Assembly (NCBI RefSeq): GCF_020524585.1
Contig: NZ_JAIVLK010000003.1
Span: forward strand, 248,001 to 312,000
DNA: 64,000 nt
DNA from: Celeribacter naphthalenivorans
GTDB lineage: Bacteria; Pseudomonadota; Alphaproteobacteria; Rhodobacterales; Rhodobacteraceae
Direction: 5' to 3'
Part shown: positions 27,511-37,306 of the stretch, piece by piece
How the letters are laid out: each line of letters starts with the position of its first letter
Numbering within the stretch: the first letter of the stretch is position 1
Made by a program: the position numbers and the translations under genes
Notes under the pieces: model-generated
What the model was told of the DNA's origin: nothing
What the model saw: only the letters and a program-made list of their open reading frames with translations
Databases searched by the model: none

Positions 27511-29597
27511 GCCGGCACCAATCCAACCAGAGACGGTTTCGCATCTGTGCCAATCTCTTCAAAAGAATAGACGGGGTTTTGGATGCCTTGGGCGGACAGG
27601 ACCGTACGAAGGAAACGACGCCTGCGCGTTGAGGTCACGATGCCGGGATAAATCCCGCTTTCCCCGGCCTTGGCAATTTTATCCGCCATGGTCTTGGCAA
27701 GCTTGTTGAACTGGTCCGGAGGCAGAGCGATGTCGGAATGCCCTCTCTCGCCATCGATTTGATAGGTCGTGAATCGTTCCTCCCATTCCGGTGACAATTG
27801 CAACAAAGGCAGCGTTCCGTCATCGCGCTTGATTTCGGAGATGAGCTGAAAGCCCAGCCTTTGACGCACATGTTCGCAAATCGACTCGGCATTCGCATGG
27901 GAACCGCGCGCCTCGGAAATGGATTCGAGGATCAGCGCCATGTTGCGAATGGAAACGCGCTCCTCCAACAGTAGACGCAATACGGAGAGCAAGAGGTCCA
28001 TAGGAACACGATCGGGGATAAGCTCGTTGAGAAGTTTTTGATTGGCTTCGGCTCTGGATTTGTCCGTCAGATTGGTCATCTCATCGAGCAGTCGCCGCAA
28101 GGATTTCATTGTCAACAAGCGTGGAAAATTGCGTTTGATCACCTCGAGCAAATGCGTCGCAAGCACTTCGGTGGCACCGACGACCGTGGACCCCATCAAA
28201 GCCGCATCCTCTTTTTTCGAGGGATCAATCCACCGCGCGGGTGCGCCGTAAACAGGTTCGGATACGTCCTCACCCAACGGCAGCGTGGAGGCATCGCCCG
28301 ACACCAGCGCCAGAACCTTATCCTTGCGCAAACGGTCCTTGGCCTGTTCGACTCCTTGTATGCGGACGACATATGTGCCCGATGGCAAACTGGGATCATC
28401 GGTCAGCCGAATTTCCGGCAGGATAAGGCCAAAAACGCTGGCCACATGGTTGCGCATATTGGCAATACGCGCATCCAGACCGGTTTGCTGATCCAGAACC
28501 ATGGCCACGAGATCGGGCGCGAATTCGACATGAATATCGTCCAGATCGAGCACATCCCCCATGGATTCGCGTTCTTCTTTGGGACGCGGCTCAGCGGCTT
28601 CTTTCTTTTCTTGCTCTTTCTTTTCCTCTTCGTTCTTGCGGGAGACGAAATAGGCACTGGCGGCAAGGGCGATTGCGCCGCCGATAAATGGAATGAACGG
28701 CAGCCCCGGCACGAATGCAAAGAGCGCCATCAAAAGAGCAACTGTGTAAAGCGCGGGAGGATATTTTCCCAGCTGTCGAAACAGGGCAAGGTCTGCGGAT
28801 CCGCTGGTTCCGCCTTTCGCAAGCAACAGCGCCGCTGCGATGGAGATGATCACAGAAGGAATCTGGCTGACCAAACCGTCGCCCACGGTCAGAATTGCAT
28901 ATGTTTCGAAAGCTTTGCCCAAGGGCATACCGTGAACCGCAATTCCGATCACCAACCCCATGACGATGTTCATCAGAGTGATCAGAAGCCCTGCGACGGC
29001 ATCCCCTTTTACGAATTTGGAAGCACCGTCCAAAGACCCGAAAAACGTGGTTTCCGCCAGTTCTTGTTCTCGCCGCTGTTTGGCTTCTTCATGTGTGATC
29101 GCGCCAGCCGAAAGGTCCGCATCAATGGCAAGTTGTCGTCCAGGCATCCCGTCCAAGGCAAAACGCGCGCCGACTTCTGCCATGCGCCCGGCACCTTTGG
29201 TGATCACCATGAAGTTCACAATGAGGAGAACCGTGAAGACCACCAACCCCAAGAGGACGGAGCCGCTCATCACAAAACTTGCAAAGCCCTCGATCACATT
29301 GCCTGCGGCAGATGTACCTGTGTGACCCTGTCCGATGATGAGTTTCGTTGAGGACACATTCAAAGACAGGCGCAACATGAGGCTGGCGAGGAGGATGGTC
29401 GGGAAGGCCGAAAAATCCAAAGGTCTCTCAATGAAGAGCGTCACGGTAAAGATCAGGATCGCGAGCGCAAAGCTCGCCGCCAAACCGAGGTCCAACACCC
29501 ATGAGGGCACGGGCAAGACCATCATGACGATCACAACCATCAGTGCCAGCGCGAGCAAGATTGTTGGTTTGAAAAGACTTGAAATATTGAAATTCAT
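27507..29597 (-). CDS. flhA: Flagellar export gate protein FlhA
   Basis: 696 residues. Eight N-terminal transmembrane helices with conserved LDLGLAASFALAILIFTVTL and the cytoplasmic FHIPEP loop region containing RMAEVGARFALDGMPGRQLA; the C-terminal half is the soluble docking domain for chaperone-substrate complexes. Length and domain order are normal. Four-base overlap with fliR; 148 bases separate it from the upstream helical-repeat gene, so it may have its own promoter. Confidence 0.97.
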   Translation of the reverse strand: MNFNISSLFKPTILLALALMVVIVMMVLPVPSWVLDLGLAASFALAILIFTVTLFIERPLDFSAFPTILLASLMLRLSLNVSSTKLIIGQGHTGTSAAGNVIEGFASFVMSGSVLLGLVVFTVLLIVNFMVITKGAGRMAEVGARFALDGMPGRQLAIDADLSAGAITHEEAKQRREQELAETTFFGSLDGASKFVKGDAVAGLLITLMNIVMGLVIGIAVHGMPLGKAFETYAILTVGDGLVSQIPSVIISIAAALLLAKGGTSGSADLALFRQLGKYPPALYTVALLMALFAFVPGLPFIPFIGGAIALAASAYFVSRKNEEEKKEQEKKEAAEPRPKEERESMGDVLDLDDIHVEFAPDLVAMVLDQQTGLDARIANMRNHVASVFGLILPEIRLTDDPSLPSGTYVVRIQGVEQAKDRLRKDKVLALVSGDASTLPLGEDVSEPVYGAPARWIDPSKKEDAALMGSTVVGATEVLATHLLEVIKRNFPRLLTMKSLRRLLDEMTNLTDKSRAEANQKLLNELIPDRVPMDLLLSVLRLLLEERVSIRNMALILESISEARGSHANAESICEHVRQRLGFQLISEIKRDDGTLPLLQLSPEWEERFTTYQIDGERGHSDIALPPDQFNKLAKTMADKIAKAGESGIYPGIVTSTRRRRFLRTVLSAQGIQNPVYSFEEIGTDAKPSLVGLVPA

Positions 29598-29745
29598 GAT
29601 GCCCTCACGCGCAAACAGAGAGCGGCTAACATGAAAATTTTAAGCTTTATGATACGCATTCTCTCACTCGCCGCATTCCTTGCTGCAACTCGAGAATACG
29701 GCAGACGTGGTTTACAAAGTGTTGACGCCAACCACAGTCAGCACT

Positions 29746-32130
29746 TCAGTTTAGCATGGACTCAAGCACACTGCGTGTCTCACGACTGGACGAAAGCATG
29801 TCTTCGACAGACGATAAAGTTGGCGCAACCCCATTATTTTCGTCGGCCATGTCTATTGGCCGGCTCATGACATCTGCAAACTCGGACATTCCGGCCTTTT
29901 GGGATTGTCCCAAACTCTCCCAGTCCTCCGCCATTATAGAAAAAGCATCTCGCTCAGGATTGGACGGATTGTCCCCCAAAACGCGTGCAGCGCTTTCAGG
30001 ATCATTCAAATGAAAATACGCTTTGGCAGCAATATTTCTCGCCTCTTCACCTTCAACCTGAGTCGCATATCTGAGTGCGGCCTCCGCCTCTCCCATCCCC
30101 AGAAAAGCCTTTGCCAAGATCAATTTCGGCGCATCCTCATCTTGTTCAGAATACCCGGCCATAAAATCCAAAGTCAGATCAAAAAAACCCATCTCCAGCA
30201 AACGCTCAGACACCTCAACGCGCGCTGTATTTGTAAGTTTCTCGGTCAGAATTGCGTCACGATGAGCAAGGATGACTTTCAAAAAGGTTGTATCATCCGC
30301 TTGGCGCGCCAATTCTTCCAACGCCCGTGATACAAGGTCATTTTTTTGATCATCGGTGAATTTATGCTCCGGCTTCAATGCCAAGACTTGCCGCAGAGCA
30401 ATATCGGCCCCTCCCGAATAAATTCGGGCGAGAAGGGCTGCATTTTGTAATGTGCCTTCGTAGGAATTCCCGCGAAATTCTACGGCCAGTGCTTCCGCAT
30501 TCTCAGCCAATCTTTGGTCGATTTTTGCACCTCCTGCGGCCTTGGTCAAAATGAGCTCGACCAAGGCTTCTGGAGCTGTATCTCCATTTTCATCAACAAT
30601 ATTTTCGAGCTTCTGGACCCCTTCATCCAGATTGCCGTCAGCCAGTTCAAGCTCTGCATCTAGAAGGTCAAAGGCATCGCCGTGATCGCCTTCCGTTCGC
30701 AAGATTGCATTTTGGATATATTTGGCGCTGTCCATGTCATTGATCGCCATAAAGCGCTCTGACAAAGATGGCCCAAGATGGCGGCGGAGATGAATCGGAA
30801 GCGCCGAAAATGTCGACAGGACGCTATCCAGATTATAGGTCTCCCAAGTATTAAAGTCTTTCTTTGCGATCACAGACCAGAAAGCGACCGCACCATTACA
30901 ACCAAACTGCTTGTCCAGGCGTCCTGGAGCATCTGTATATCCCTGGTCCATGATGTCAGCCATTGCAGAAAGAATGTCATGGCCCTCAACGGTCACGCCA
31001 AAATCTTTCAGGACCGATTTTGCTTCCGCACCGAACGTGAGGTAGAGGTAATATTGCGCCAGGCGCTTCACACCATCAGGGTTCGGGAGATCAAATTCTC
31101 CAATCGCAGCAGCGCGCCTTTCTGGTAGATCTAACCCCTCCTCTAAGGGCTGCCCCCAGTCAATGATTTGCACAAGTGTGTTGTCCAGACAGACTGTGCC
31201 ATGTCCATCAGTCAAATTTTGTCCAGATTGGTTATTTTGCTCTCGATCGATTGAGGACTGAATACGAATATGGGAACGCGCTTGCACCGGCTCCTCTGTG
31301 GCGGTCTCAGCCTTTTCTGTAACCTGTGTCGGTGTCTCTTGCCCCTCATGATAGGAACGCGTTTCCTCGACCACTTTTTCGGTTTCGGACACATCCGGCT
31401 CCAGAAGTCCCTGCGAAACAGCGCGCCCAATCTGTTCAAGCAACTGTCGCTCCAACTCATCGACGCGCTCTGACTTGATCTCCATTTGTTGATCGAGGGA
31501 ATCGATGAATGCGCTTGCAGAGGTATTGTGGGCATTATCTTGCTCGGCCGTTTTAGACATAATGATCGGAAGTTCCACCGGATCATTTTCAACAATCCAA
31601 TCATCGTTCACAGACGAGAATCGGTCATCGCCATCGCTTGAGGCCAATGTGTCTTTTGTCGCAGCCTGATTTTCCGTTTCTGGCAGAGTTTCCTCTACAC
31701 GTGCAGGTTCCGTGACGGAAACGTCAGTGTTTGGTTCAGAACTGAGATCAGCCTCGAACTCAGACACGGTCGATGGCGCGCCGTCTTTAACGTCAATCAC
31801 AAGACGGCCAGCACGCAATTCAAACACGTCTGCATGAACATTTTCAGGAGTAGTTAACCTCACATAGCCTGGGCCAACCTCGATATCCTTGATACGATCA
31901 CGCGGAATTTTTTGGAAAACTTCGCCCGTCTGAAATGTAAAATCTGCCGACTCGGTTCGAAATTCATACTGCCCGCCTGAACGACCGAATTCCCAACTGA
32001 CCTCAGAGGGAAATTGCATCACAAGTCGCGAAAAACCGGAATGCTCCCCAGAGCGCACGTCAATGACTTCTGCCAGCAAACCATACGGCAAAACGACAAA
32101 ACCCAAGATCAAGCCAAGAATTCGGGTCAT
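29746..32130 (-). CDS. Large secreted helical-repeat protein coupled to motA, function unknown
   Basis: 794 residues. Signal peptide at 1-20; a compact beta-rich N-domain (about 21-115) reminiscent of AMIN-type domains, with GYVRLTTPENVHADVFELRA; a disordered acidic linker (about 116-310); then a helical, TPR-like C-terminal half (about 360-760, for example LAKAFLGMGEAEAALRYATQ). It is likely periplasmic. The ATG overlaps the motA stop by four bases, so it is made with the stator. It could be a MotC-like motility factor, but I do not recognise a named family. Confidence 0.7.
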   Translation of the reverse strand: MTRILGLILGFVVLPYGLLAEVIDVRSGEHSGFSRLVMQFPSEVSWEFGRSGGQYEFRTESADFTFQTGEVFQKIPRDRIKDIEVGPGYVRLTTPENVHADVFELRAGRLVIDVKDGAPSTVSEFEADLSSEPNTDVSVTEPARVEETLPETENQAATKDTLASSDGDDRFSSVNDDWIVENDPVELPIIMSKTAEQDNAHNTSASAFIDSLDQQMEIKSERVDELERQLLEQIGRAVSQGLLEPDVSETEKVVEETRSYHEGQETPTQVTEKAETATEEPVQARSHIRIQSSIDREQNNQSGQNLTDGHGTVCLDNTLVQIIDWGQPLEEGLDLPERRAAAIGEFDLPNPDGVKRLAQYYLYLTFGAEAKSVLKDFGVTVEGHDILSAMADIMDQGYTDAPGRLDKQFGCNGAVAFWSVIAKKDFNTWETYNLDSVLSTFSALPIHLRRHLGPSLSERFMAINDMDSAKYIQNAILRTEGDHGDAFDLLDAELELADGNLDEGVQKLENIVDENGDTAPEALVELILTKAAGGAKIDQRLAENAEALAVEFRGNSYEGTLQNAALLARIYSGGADIALRQVLALKPEHKFTDDQKNDLVSRALEELARQADDTTFLKVILAHRDAILTEKLTNTARVEVSERLLEMGFFDLTLDFMAGYSEQDEDAPKLILAKAFLGMGEAEAALRYATQVEGEEARNIAAKAYFHLNDPESAARVLGDNPSNPERDAFSIMAEDWESLGQSQKAGMSEFADVMSRPIDMADENNGVAPTLSSVEDMLSSSRETRSVLESMLN

Positions 32131-32996
32131 GCGGCCTCCGATTTCACCTCTTTGAGTGCTTCCTCCAAATCAGAGAAACTCGGTCTATAGTGACCAGGCG
32201 TGTTTTGACGCCCGACTTCGATGCAGATGTTCGTTGCATGATTGTGCAGGTTGGCCACGAGAACTTCTCGGATGAGCTGATAGAAATGCCCATCTTCCTC
32301 AATGACATCCTTCATCTTGCCAGCAAAAGGACCCACGATCCCGTAGGCAAGAAACACGCCCAAAAAGGTCCCAACGAGAGCACCGCCGATCATTTTACCA
32401 AGAATTTCTGGAGGCTGGTCAATCGAAGCCATCGTTTTGATCACCCCCAAAACAGCGGCCACAATGCCAAGCGCAGGCAAACCGTCACCAACAGCGGCCA
32501 TAGCGTGCGATGAATGCAACGCATGATGCATATTGGCTTCCAGTCGCTTTTCCAAAACCTCTTCGACCTGATGCGGATCATCGTAATTCATGGACGCAGA
32601 CCGCAGCGTGTCACAGGTCAAGGCAATTGCTTCCTTATCCGCAAGGATTTTGGGGTATTTCGTGAATATAGATGAGTTTTCAGGTGCTTCGATATGTTCC
32701 TCGAGCCCGACCGGATTTTGCCTGGCCAAGCGGATCAATTCGAAAAGAAGGCATAGCAAATCCTTATAGTCTTCCGGTTTCCACTTTGGACCTTTGAAGA
32801 CCTTGCCGATATCTTTGAGCGTGTGCTTGATCCCCGACATATCGTTCGAGATCACGAAAGCACCAGCCGCCGCTCCGCCAATCATCATGAACTCAAAAGG
32901 CAGAGATTTCAAAATGATACCGAGCTTACCGCCAGCGGCAATATAGCCGCCGAACACCATAATGAAGATCAGCAGAATTCCAACGATACCGATCAT
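32127..32996 (-). CDS. motA: Flagellar stator protein MotA
   Basis: 289 residues, four transmembrane helices. N-terminus MIGIVGILLIFIMVFGGYIA, the cytoplasmic loop with ASMNYDDPHQVEEVLEKRLE, and the proton-channel helices GDGLPALGIVAAVLGVIKTM and GGALVGTFLGVFLAYGIVGP with their conserved Pro residues. Works with MotB, which here is about 10 kb away. 76 bases downstream of motE. Confidence 0.96.
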   Translation of the reverse strand: MIGIVGILLIFIMVFGGYIAAGGKLGIILKSLPFEFMMIGGAAAGAFVISNDMSGIKHTLKDIGKVFKGPKWKPEDYKDLLCLLFELIRLARQNPVGLEEHIEAPENSSIFTKYPKILADKEAIALTCDTLRSASMNYDDPHQVEEVLEKRLEANMHHALHSSHAMAAVGDGLPALGIVAAVLGVIKTMASIDQPPEILGKMIGGALVGTFLGVFLAYGIVGPFAGKMKDVIEEDGHFYQLIREVLVANLHNHATNICIEVGRQNTPGHYRPSFSDLEEALKEVKSEAA

Positions 32997-33072
32997 GTTC
33001 TCATGTCCTTATGTCTTCGGTTCAAACAGGCTCAACCTGTCACAAACCTCTTAAGAAAGTTTGCCAAACGGC

Positions 33073-33708
33073 CTATTCACTCGGCGCTTTTGCATTTCGA
33101 CCGGCCAAAATAACCGAGATTGTATAGGCTGTTTCAGGCTTCAAACCCGCCATGATCGCCCCAGCAGCATCAGAACGCATTCTTCCAAGAAAACCTGCGG
33201 CAAAATCGGGCGACATCGCCTCGAAGAGAGCCGCCGCTTCTTTCGGTTTCATCGATTCGTAGACCGCCGTCAGCTTTGACAAATCGTCTTCCGACGCCGT
33301 TTGTGAGCGCGTCATCGTGGCTTGAAGCCGCGCTTCCGCATCCTCCAAGGCAGACAGGTTTTCCAACACTTCTGCGCGCGCCAACTCGATCGACTTCATC
33401 TTTTGCGCGATCATGAGCTCTTTTTCTTCGACGTCTCTTTCGCGCTTCAAAAGAGCTGCGATCAGCGCTGCAGATTCCTCATCGGTTTGACAAATTTCCG
33501 ATGACTGCCCCAGGTTCTCAGCAGTTTCTGTATGCGAAAGCTCGGACATTTCGCGGGCAATCGCCGCACCTGTTCCTGACACCAAACGAATGGCTGCGGA
33601 GGCGACAAATATCATTGCAAGCACCCAAAGTGCGCCGCGACCCGAACGAAGTCGGCGTTTCACTTTGGTTTTAGGCTGAACCTTTGGGGATTTTTTTGCC
33701 TTTGTCAT
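33073..33708 (-). CDS. MotE family flagellar/MgtE-N-like protein
   Basis: 211 residues. Basic N-tail, one transmembrane helix (about 26-46), a coiled coil (about 88-135), and a C-terminal domain like the MgtE intracellular N-domain: VYESMKPKEAAALFEAMSPD then FLGRMRSDAAGAIMAGLKPE. MotE proteins of rhizobia are periplasmic chaperones for stator proteins. Placement directly upstream of motA fits. Confidence 0.75.
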   Translation of the reverse strand: MTKAKKSPKVQPKTKVKRRLRSGRGALWVLAMIFVASAAIRLVSGTGAAIAREMSELSHTETAENLGQSSEICQTDEESAALIAALLKRERDVEEKELMIAQKMKSIELARAEVLENLSALEDAEARLQATMTRSQTASEDDLSKLTAVYESMKPKEAAALFEAMSPDFAAGFLGRMRSDAAGAIMAGLKPETAYTISVILAGRNAKAPSE

Positions 33709-34109
33709 TGTGCAGCCTCCACGCGACGTCTCTGGCTGAGAAACAAGGTTTCGCCTTCAGGCTCCTCTTTGGTTTCCCGCCATTCCGCTTCTGCTTTCGG
33801 ATTGGGCTTGACCGGCTCAGGGGCGGATGGCAGGTCATGCATGGAGGCAATCAAAAGCTCCATACGGCGCGATACATCTTCGGCCCTCTGAGTCAGATCC
33901 TCCAATTTCGCAGCGGACATCCCCGCTGTTTTCTGCGCCTTCGTCAATGTTTTCGTCATGTCATCGACCTGCGCGGACAGCACGGCAATGGCACCACCGA
34001 CGCCTTTTTCCAGATCCGTAAAGCGGCTCAAACGGCGCGCCAGGACCACGCAATAGACAGCGACAGCCAACGTTCCGGCAATCATGAGGATATCTGCGAT
34101 CAGTTCCAT
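33705..34109 (-). CDS. DUF6468-like flagellar-locus membrane protein
   Basis: 134 residues: an N-terminal transmembrane helix (about 4-24), a coiled-coil region (GAIAVLSAQVDDMTKTLTKA onward) and a charged tail. It resembles the small DUF6468 proteins found next to fliL and motA in Rhodobacterales; function not known. Overlaps motE by four bases and follows fliL by ten. Confidence 0.6.
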   Translation of the reverse strand: MELIADILMIAGTLAVAVYCVVLARRLSRFTDLEKGVGGAIAVLSAQVDDMTKTLTKAQKTAGMSAAKLEDLTQRAEDVSRRMELLIASMHDLPSAPEPVKPNPKAEAEWRETKEEPEGETLFLSQRRRVEAAQ

Positions 34110-34119
34110 TTCCGGGCCC

Positions 34120-34620
34120 TCAATTTATAACAAATTCCATGATGAGCACGTCCTTGACGCGGCCCTCCCCGGCCACGATTTGAAGACGTCTCAATATCTG
34201 CGCGCGCAAACGCACAAGAGCAGATGGGTTTTCCAATTCCGCCACATCGACCGCCCTCAGATAGCCGTTCAGCACATCCATGACGCGTGGCAGCAAGGTG
34301 ATCACCTCCTGCTCATATTGCAGCGGCACTTCGAGTTGCGCCTGAAACCGCAAATGCCGCCCACGGCCCGTCGTATCAATCAAGTTGACGATCAGCGGCT
34401 CTACGGACACGAAGGCCACGCTTGGCAGAGGTGCCATCGGTTCTTCGTCGAGAGCCGCGAGGTCTTCATCCACGTGCTCCGTTTCGGGCGCAAAGAGCAT
34501 GCCCGAATAGACGGCAAAAAAACCGCCGCCGCCCAGAACCAACATCAAGACCACCCCCAAGATCAGAGGGAGTTTCGATTTTTTCTTCGGTTCTTCTTCA
34601 AGCTGTTCTTCTTCAGCCAT
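34120..34620 (-). CDS. fliL: Flagellar basal-body-associated protein FliL (second of two)
   Basis: 166 residues. Acidic N-tail with KKKSK, transmembrane helix (about 17-41), then the FliL domain with VSVEPLIVNLIDTTGRGRHL and the C-terminal RVKDVLIMEFVIN. Closer to canonical FliL than the other copy. First gene of the operon fliL-DUF6468-motE-motA-repeat protein, so it belongs with the stator set. Divergent from fliF. Confidence 0.9.
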   Translation of the reverse strand: MAEEEQLEEEPKKKSKLPLILGVVLMLVLGGGGFFAVYSGMLFAPETEHVDEDLAALDEEPMAPLPSVAFVSVEPLIVNLIDTTGRGRHLRFQAQLEVPLQYEQEVITLLPRVMDVLNGYLRAVDVAELENPSALVRLRAQILRRLQIVAGEGRVKDVLIMEFVIN

Positions 34621-34669
34621 GGGTCCATCCAGAATTTTTTGTTCCGAATCTGTTTTATCCCGAAGGTAG

Positions 34670-34684
34670 CTAACCGATTGTTAA
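34670..34684. promoter_or_regulatory. CtrA-like box between fliL and fliF
   Basis: CTAA-N7-TTAA (spacer CCGATTG), seven of eight bases of the CtrA palindrome, in the divergent gap: 50 bases from the fliL start and 64 from fliF. Confidence 0.55.
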
Positions 34685-34747
34685 GGCTGATCGGACATTT
34701 CTAAGAACAGGCGGGGGCAGAAGCCCGCACATTCAAGGAGTGTCGTC

Positions 34748-36391
34748 TTGCAACAGATTCTTTCTGTGTGGTCCAATTTAGATCCCAAACGTCGCATCAT
34801 CGTCGTCGGTGCAACTGTGCTGATGTTTGCTGCGATCATTGGCTTGTCACGCATGGCGACAAAACCCTCCATGTCGCTTCTATATTCCGGGCTGGAAACC
34901 AGTGCCGCGGGTGAAGTTGTTCAGTCGCTTGAGGCGCAAGGCGTCGCCTATGAGATTCGCGGCGGTGCAATTTTCGTGCCTGCCGATGCCCGCGATGAAT
35001 TGCGCATGACTTTGGCCTCAGAAGGACTGCCTGCGAATTCTACGGGTGGCTATGAGTTGCTTGATTCTCTTTCCGGTTTCGGCACGACGTCACAGATGTT
35101 CGATGCCGCCTACTGGCGGGCCAAAGAGGGTGAAATTGCACGCACAATCGTGTCTTCTCAACAGATTAGAACAGCGCGCATCCACATCGCCAATCCATCA
35201 TCTCAACCCTTCAAACGCGAAATCGCCGCGTCTGCTTCCGTGACCGTGACCGCCAACAGCGGTGCGATTTCTGCCGAACAAGCCAAAGCGTTTCGGTATT
35301 TGGTCTCCTCCGCCGTCGCCGGTCTTTCGCCTGAAAACGTCTCGATTATTGATGGCCGCACGGGCGTCGTTGTGAGCGGTGATGATCCAGCGACGGGCAC
35401 GAGCGTCAGCACAGATCGCGCAGATGAAATGCGTCAGAATGTGCAGCGCCTGCTCGAAGCCCGGGTCGGTGTCGGCAAGGCTGTTGTCGAAGTGTCAGTA
35501 GAAACAGAAACGGATCAGGAATCCATCGTCGAACGCCATTTCGATCCGGAAAGCCGAGTCGCGATCAGTTCGGAAACCGAAGAACGCAGCACCTCTTCGC
35601 AAGATAGCGGGGGTGGATCTGTCACTGTGGCCTCCAATCTGCCCGATGGTGCGGGTGCGACAGGACGTGATTCGAGTTCGAACAACAGTGAAACGCGCGA
35701 ACGCGTGAATTACGAAGTGTCCGAAACCCGTCGTGAAATTCAACGCGGTCCCGGTGCAATCAAACGCCTGACTGTGGCCGTTTTGGTCGATGGTCTCCGA
35801 ACGGTTAACCCGGACACCGAAGAAGTAACCTGGGCTCCGAGAAGCGCCGAAGAGCTTGAGGCTCTGCGCGATCTGGTGGCGTCCGCCATCGGGTACAATG
35901 AGGAACGGGGTGATCAGATTACGCTCAAAACCATGGAGTTTGAGCCTGTTCTCGTTGAGGGCACTGAGGCGCAAAGCTCTCTCATGTCCGCGATGAGCAT
36001 CGATCTGATGTCCATCATTCAGCTGGCGGTGCTGGCTGTCGTCTCCCTTATTCTCGGCCTCTTTGTCCTGCGGCCGATCTTGGCCAAGCCGTCCATCGGC
36101 CTCCCTGCGCCGGTCGATGCCTCTATCGAAAATATGTCTGAGAATATGCCCGCCACGATCCCTGTACCCGACCTTCCACGGCCAACCGCGCCCGCTTTGA
36201 CCGGTGAAATTTCCGATGGCGGTTTCGAATTGCCGACGATGGGCGTCGTCTCCGATTTCGATTTCGGGGACGATGAGATCGGAATGCCGAGCGATCCGGT
36301 GAAACGCCTCAGAAAGCTTATCGAAGACCGTCAGGATGAAACGGTCGAGATTCTGCGTGGCTGGATGGAAGACACTGAGGAGACGGCGTGA
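34748..36391 (+). CDS. fliF: Flagellar MS-ring protein FliF
   Basis: 547 residues. First transmembrane helix at about 16-36, ring-building motifs LEAQGVAYEIRGGAIFVPAD, GSFG-like segment LLDSLSGFGTTSQMFDAAYW and ARIHIANPSSQPF, second helix near 418-440, and a cytoplasmic tail for FliG binding. The start is a TTG with a strong AAGGAG seven bases upstream; no ATG fits. First gene of fliF-fliH-fliN-fliP. Confidence 0.95.
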   Translation: MQQILSVWSNLDPKRRIIVVGATVLMFAAIIGLSRMATKPSMSLLYSGLETSAAGEVVQSLEAQGVAYEIRGGAIFVPADARDELRMTLASEGLPANSTGGYELLDSLSGFGTTSQMFDAAYWRAKEGEIARTIVSSQQIRTARIHIANPSSQPFKREIAASASVTVTANSGAISAEQAKAFRYLVSSAVAGLSPENVSIIDGRTGVVVSGDDPATGTSVSTDRADEMRQNVQRLLEARVGVGKAVVEVSVETETDQESIVERHFDPESRVAISSETEERSTSSQDSGGGSVTVASNLPDGAGATGRDSSSNNSETRERVNYEVSETRREIQRGPGAIKRLTVAVLVDGLRTVNPDTEEVTWAPRSAEELEALRDLVASAIGYNEERGDQITLKTMEFEPVLVEGTEAQSSLMSAMSIDLMSIIQLAVLAVVSLILGLFVLRPILAKPSIGLPAPVDASIENMSENMPATIPVPDLPRPTAPALTGEISDGGFELPTMGVVSDFDFGDDEIGMPSDPVKRLRKLIEDRQDETVEILRGWMEDTEETA

Positions 36392-37029
36392 TGACCTCTT
36401 TATTCCCGCTTGAGGACTTTGGGGCAGCCCCCAAACCGAAACCGAAAGCCCAAAAAGCTCAGGATGTCCCGCCGCAACCCGCTCCGCCCGCTGGACCTTC
36501 GGAGGAAGAAATCGAGGCCAGCCGTATGGCCGCCTATGAGCAGGGGTACAAAGCAGGTTGGGATGATGCGACGCGGGCCGAGGGCGAAGATCAGTCGAGA
36601 ATCGGGGCCGAATTTGCCCGCAACCTTCAGGATTTGGGCTTCACATTTCATGAGGCCCGTTCGCATGTCATGAAGGCGCTTGAGCCGCTTTTGACAGAAA
36701 TGGTGAGCAAGGTCCTACCCAATCTCGTCAACGAAACGCTGGGCCAGACCATTCTCGAAGAGCTTTTGCCAATGGCCGAAGATGCCTCGGATGCGCCGAT
36801 ACAAATTGTTGTTTCTCCTGCATCACGCCCGGCAATTCAGCGTCTCATTGACGACTCGTTAACCATTCCATTGGACATCATTGAAGAACCAAGTCTCGCC
36901 GAAGGTCAGGTGTATCTGCGCATGGGCGAGCTTGAGAAAAAGATCGATATGGATGCTGCCGTTGAAAAAATCGGCAAGGCCATCAATGCGGTCTATGCCC
37001 TGAATGAGGAGGCCATGAAACATGGTTGA
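36391..37029 (+). CDS. fliH: FliH-like flagellar export ATPase regulator
   Basis: 212 residues: Pro/Lys-rich N-terminus, the pattern MAAYEQGYKAGWDDATRAEG typical of FliH near residue 45, and a V-ATPase-E-like C-domain (LEPLLTEMVSKVLPNLVNET onward). FliH holds FliI at the export gate and C-ring. I use the ATG at 36391, in TGATG overlap with fliF; a GTG one codon earlier is possible. Overlaps fliN by eight bases. Confidence 0.78.
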   Translation: MTSLFPLEDFGAAPKPKPKAQKAQDVPPQPAPPAGPSEEEIEASRMAAYEQGYKAGWDDATRAEGEDQSRIGAEFARNLQDLGFTFHEARSHVMKALEPLLTEMVSKVLPNLVNETLGQTILEELLPMAEDASDAPIQIVVSPASRPAIQRLIDDSLTIPLDIIEEPSLAEGQVYLRMGELEKKIDMDAAVEKIGKAINAVYALNEEAMKHG

Positions 37030-37300
37030 ACAGACTGAAGACACTGCCGCGAACCCGTTTTCTCAGGTTCCCATCGAGATCACAATTTCCGTCGGCAAAG
37101 CCAGACCGCTCGTGAAGGATTTGCTGAAACTGCAAAGCGACAGCATTCTCCCTCTGGATCGCAATATCGAGGATCCCGTTGAGCTTTATGTCGGTGACAA
37201 ACTGATTGCGCGTGGCGAATTGCAGGAGCTGGAGGGCGGGCAAGCCGGTCAATTGGCCGTGCGCCTCATCGAGGTTGCCGATCTGAAAAACGGATTGTGA
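37022..37300 (+). CDS. fliN: Flagellar motor switch protein FliN
   Basis: 92 residues, essentially a lone SpoA (C-ring) domain: VPIEITISVGKARPLVKDLL, LPLDRNIEDPVELYVGDKLI, then ARGELQELEGGQAGQLAVRL. It is shorter than enteric FliN (~137), lacking most of the N-terminal extension. It is the only switch protein encoded in the window. Confidence 0.92.
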   Translation: MVEQTEDTAANPFSQVPIEITISVGKARPLVKDLLKLQSDSILPLDRNIEDPVELYVGDKLIARGELQELEGGQAGQLAVRLIEVADLKNGL

Positions 37301-37306
37301 GCACTC

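Noticed and set aside
28038-29351. 437-codon open frame opposite flhA
   Set aside because: Antisense shadow of flhA with no supporting features.
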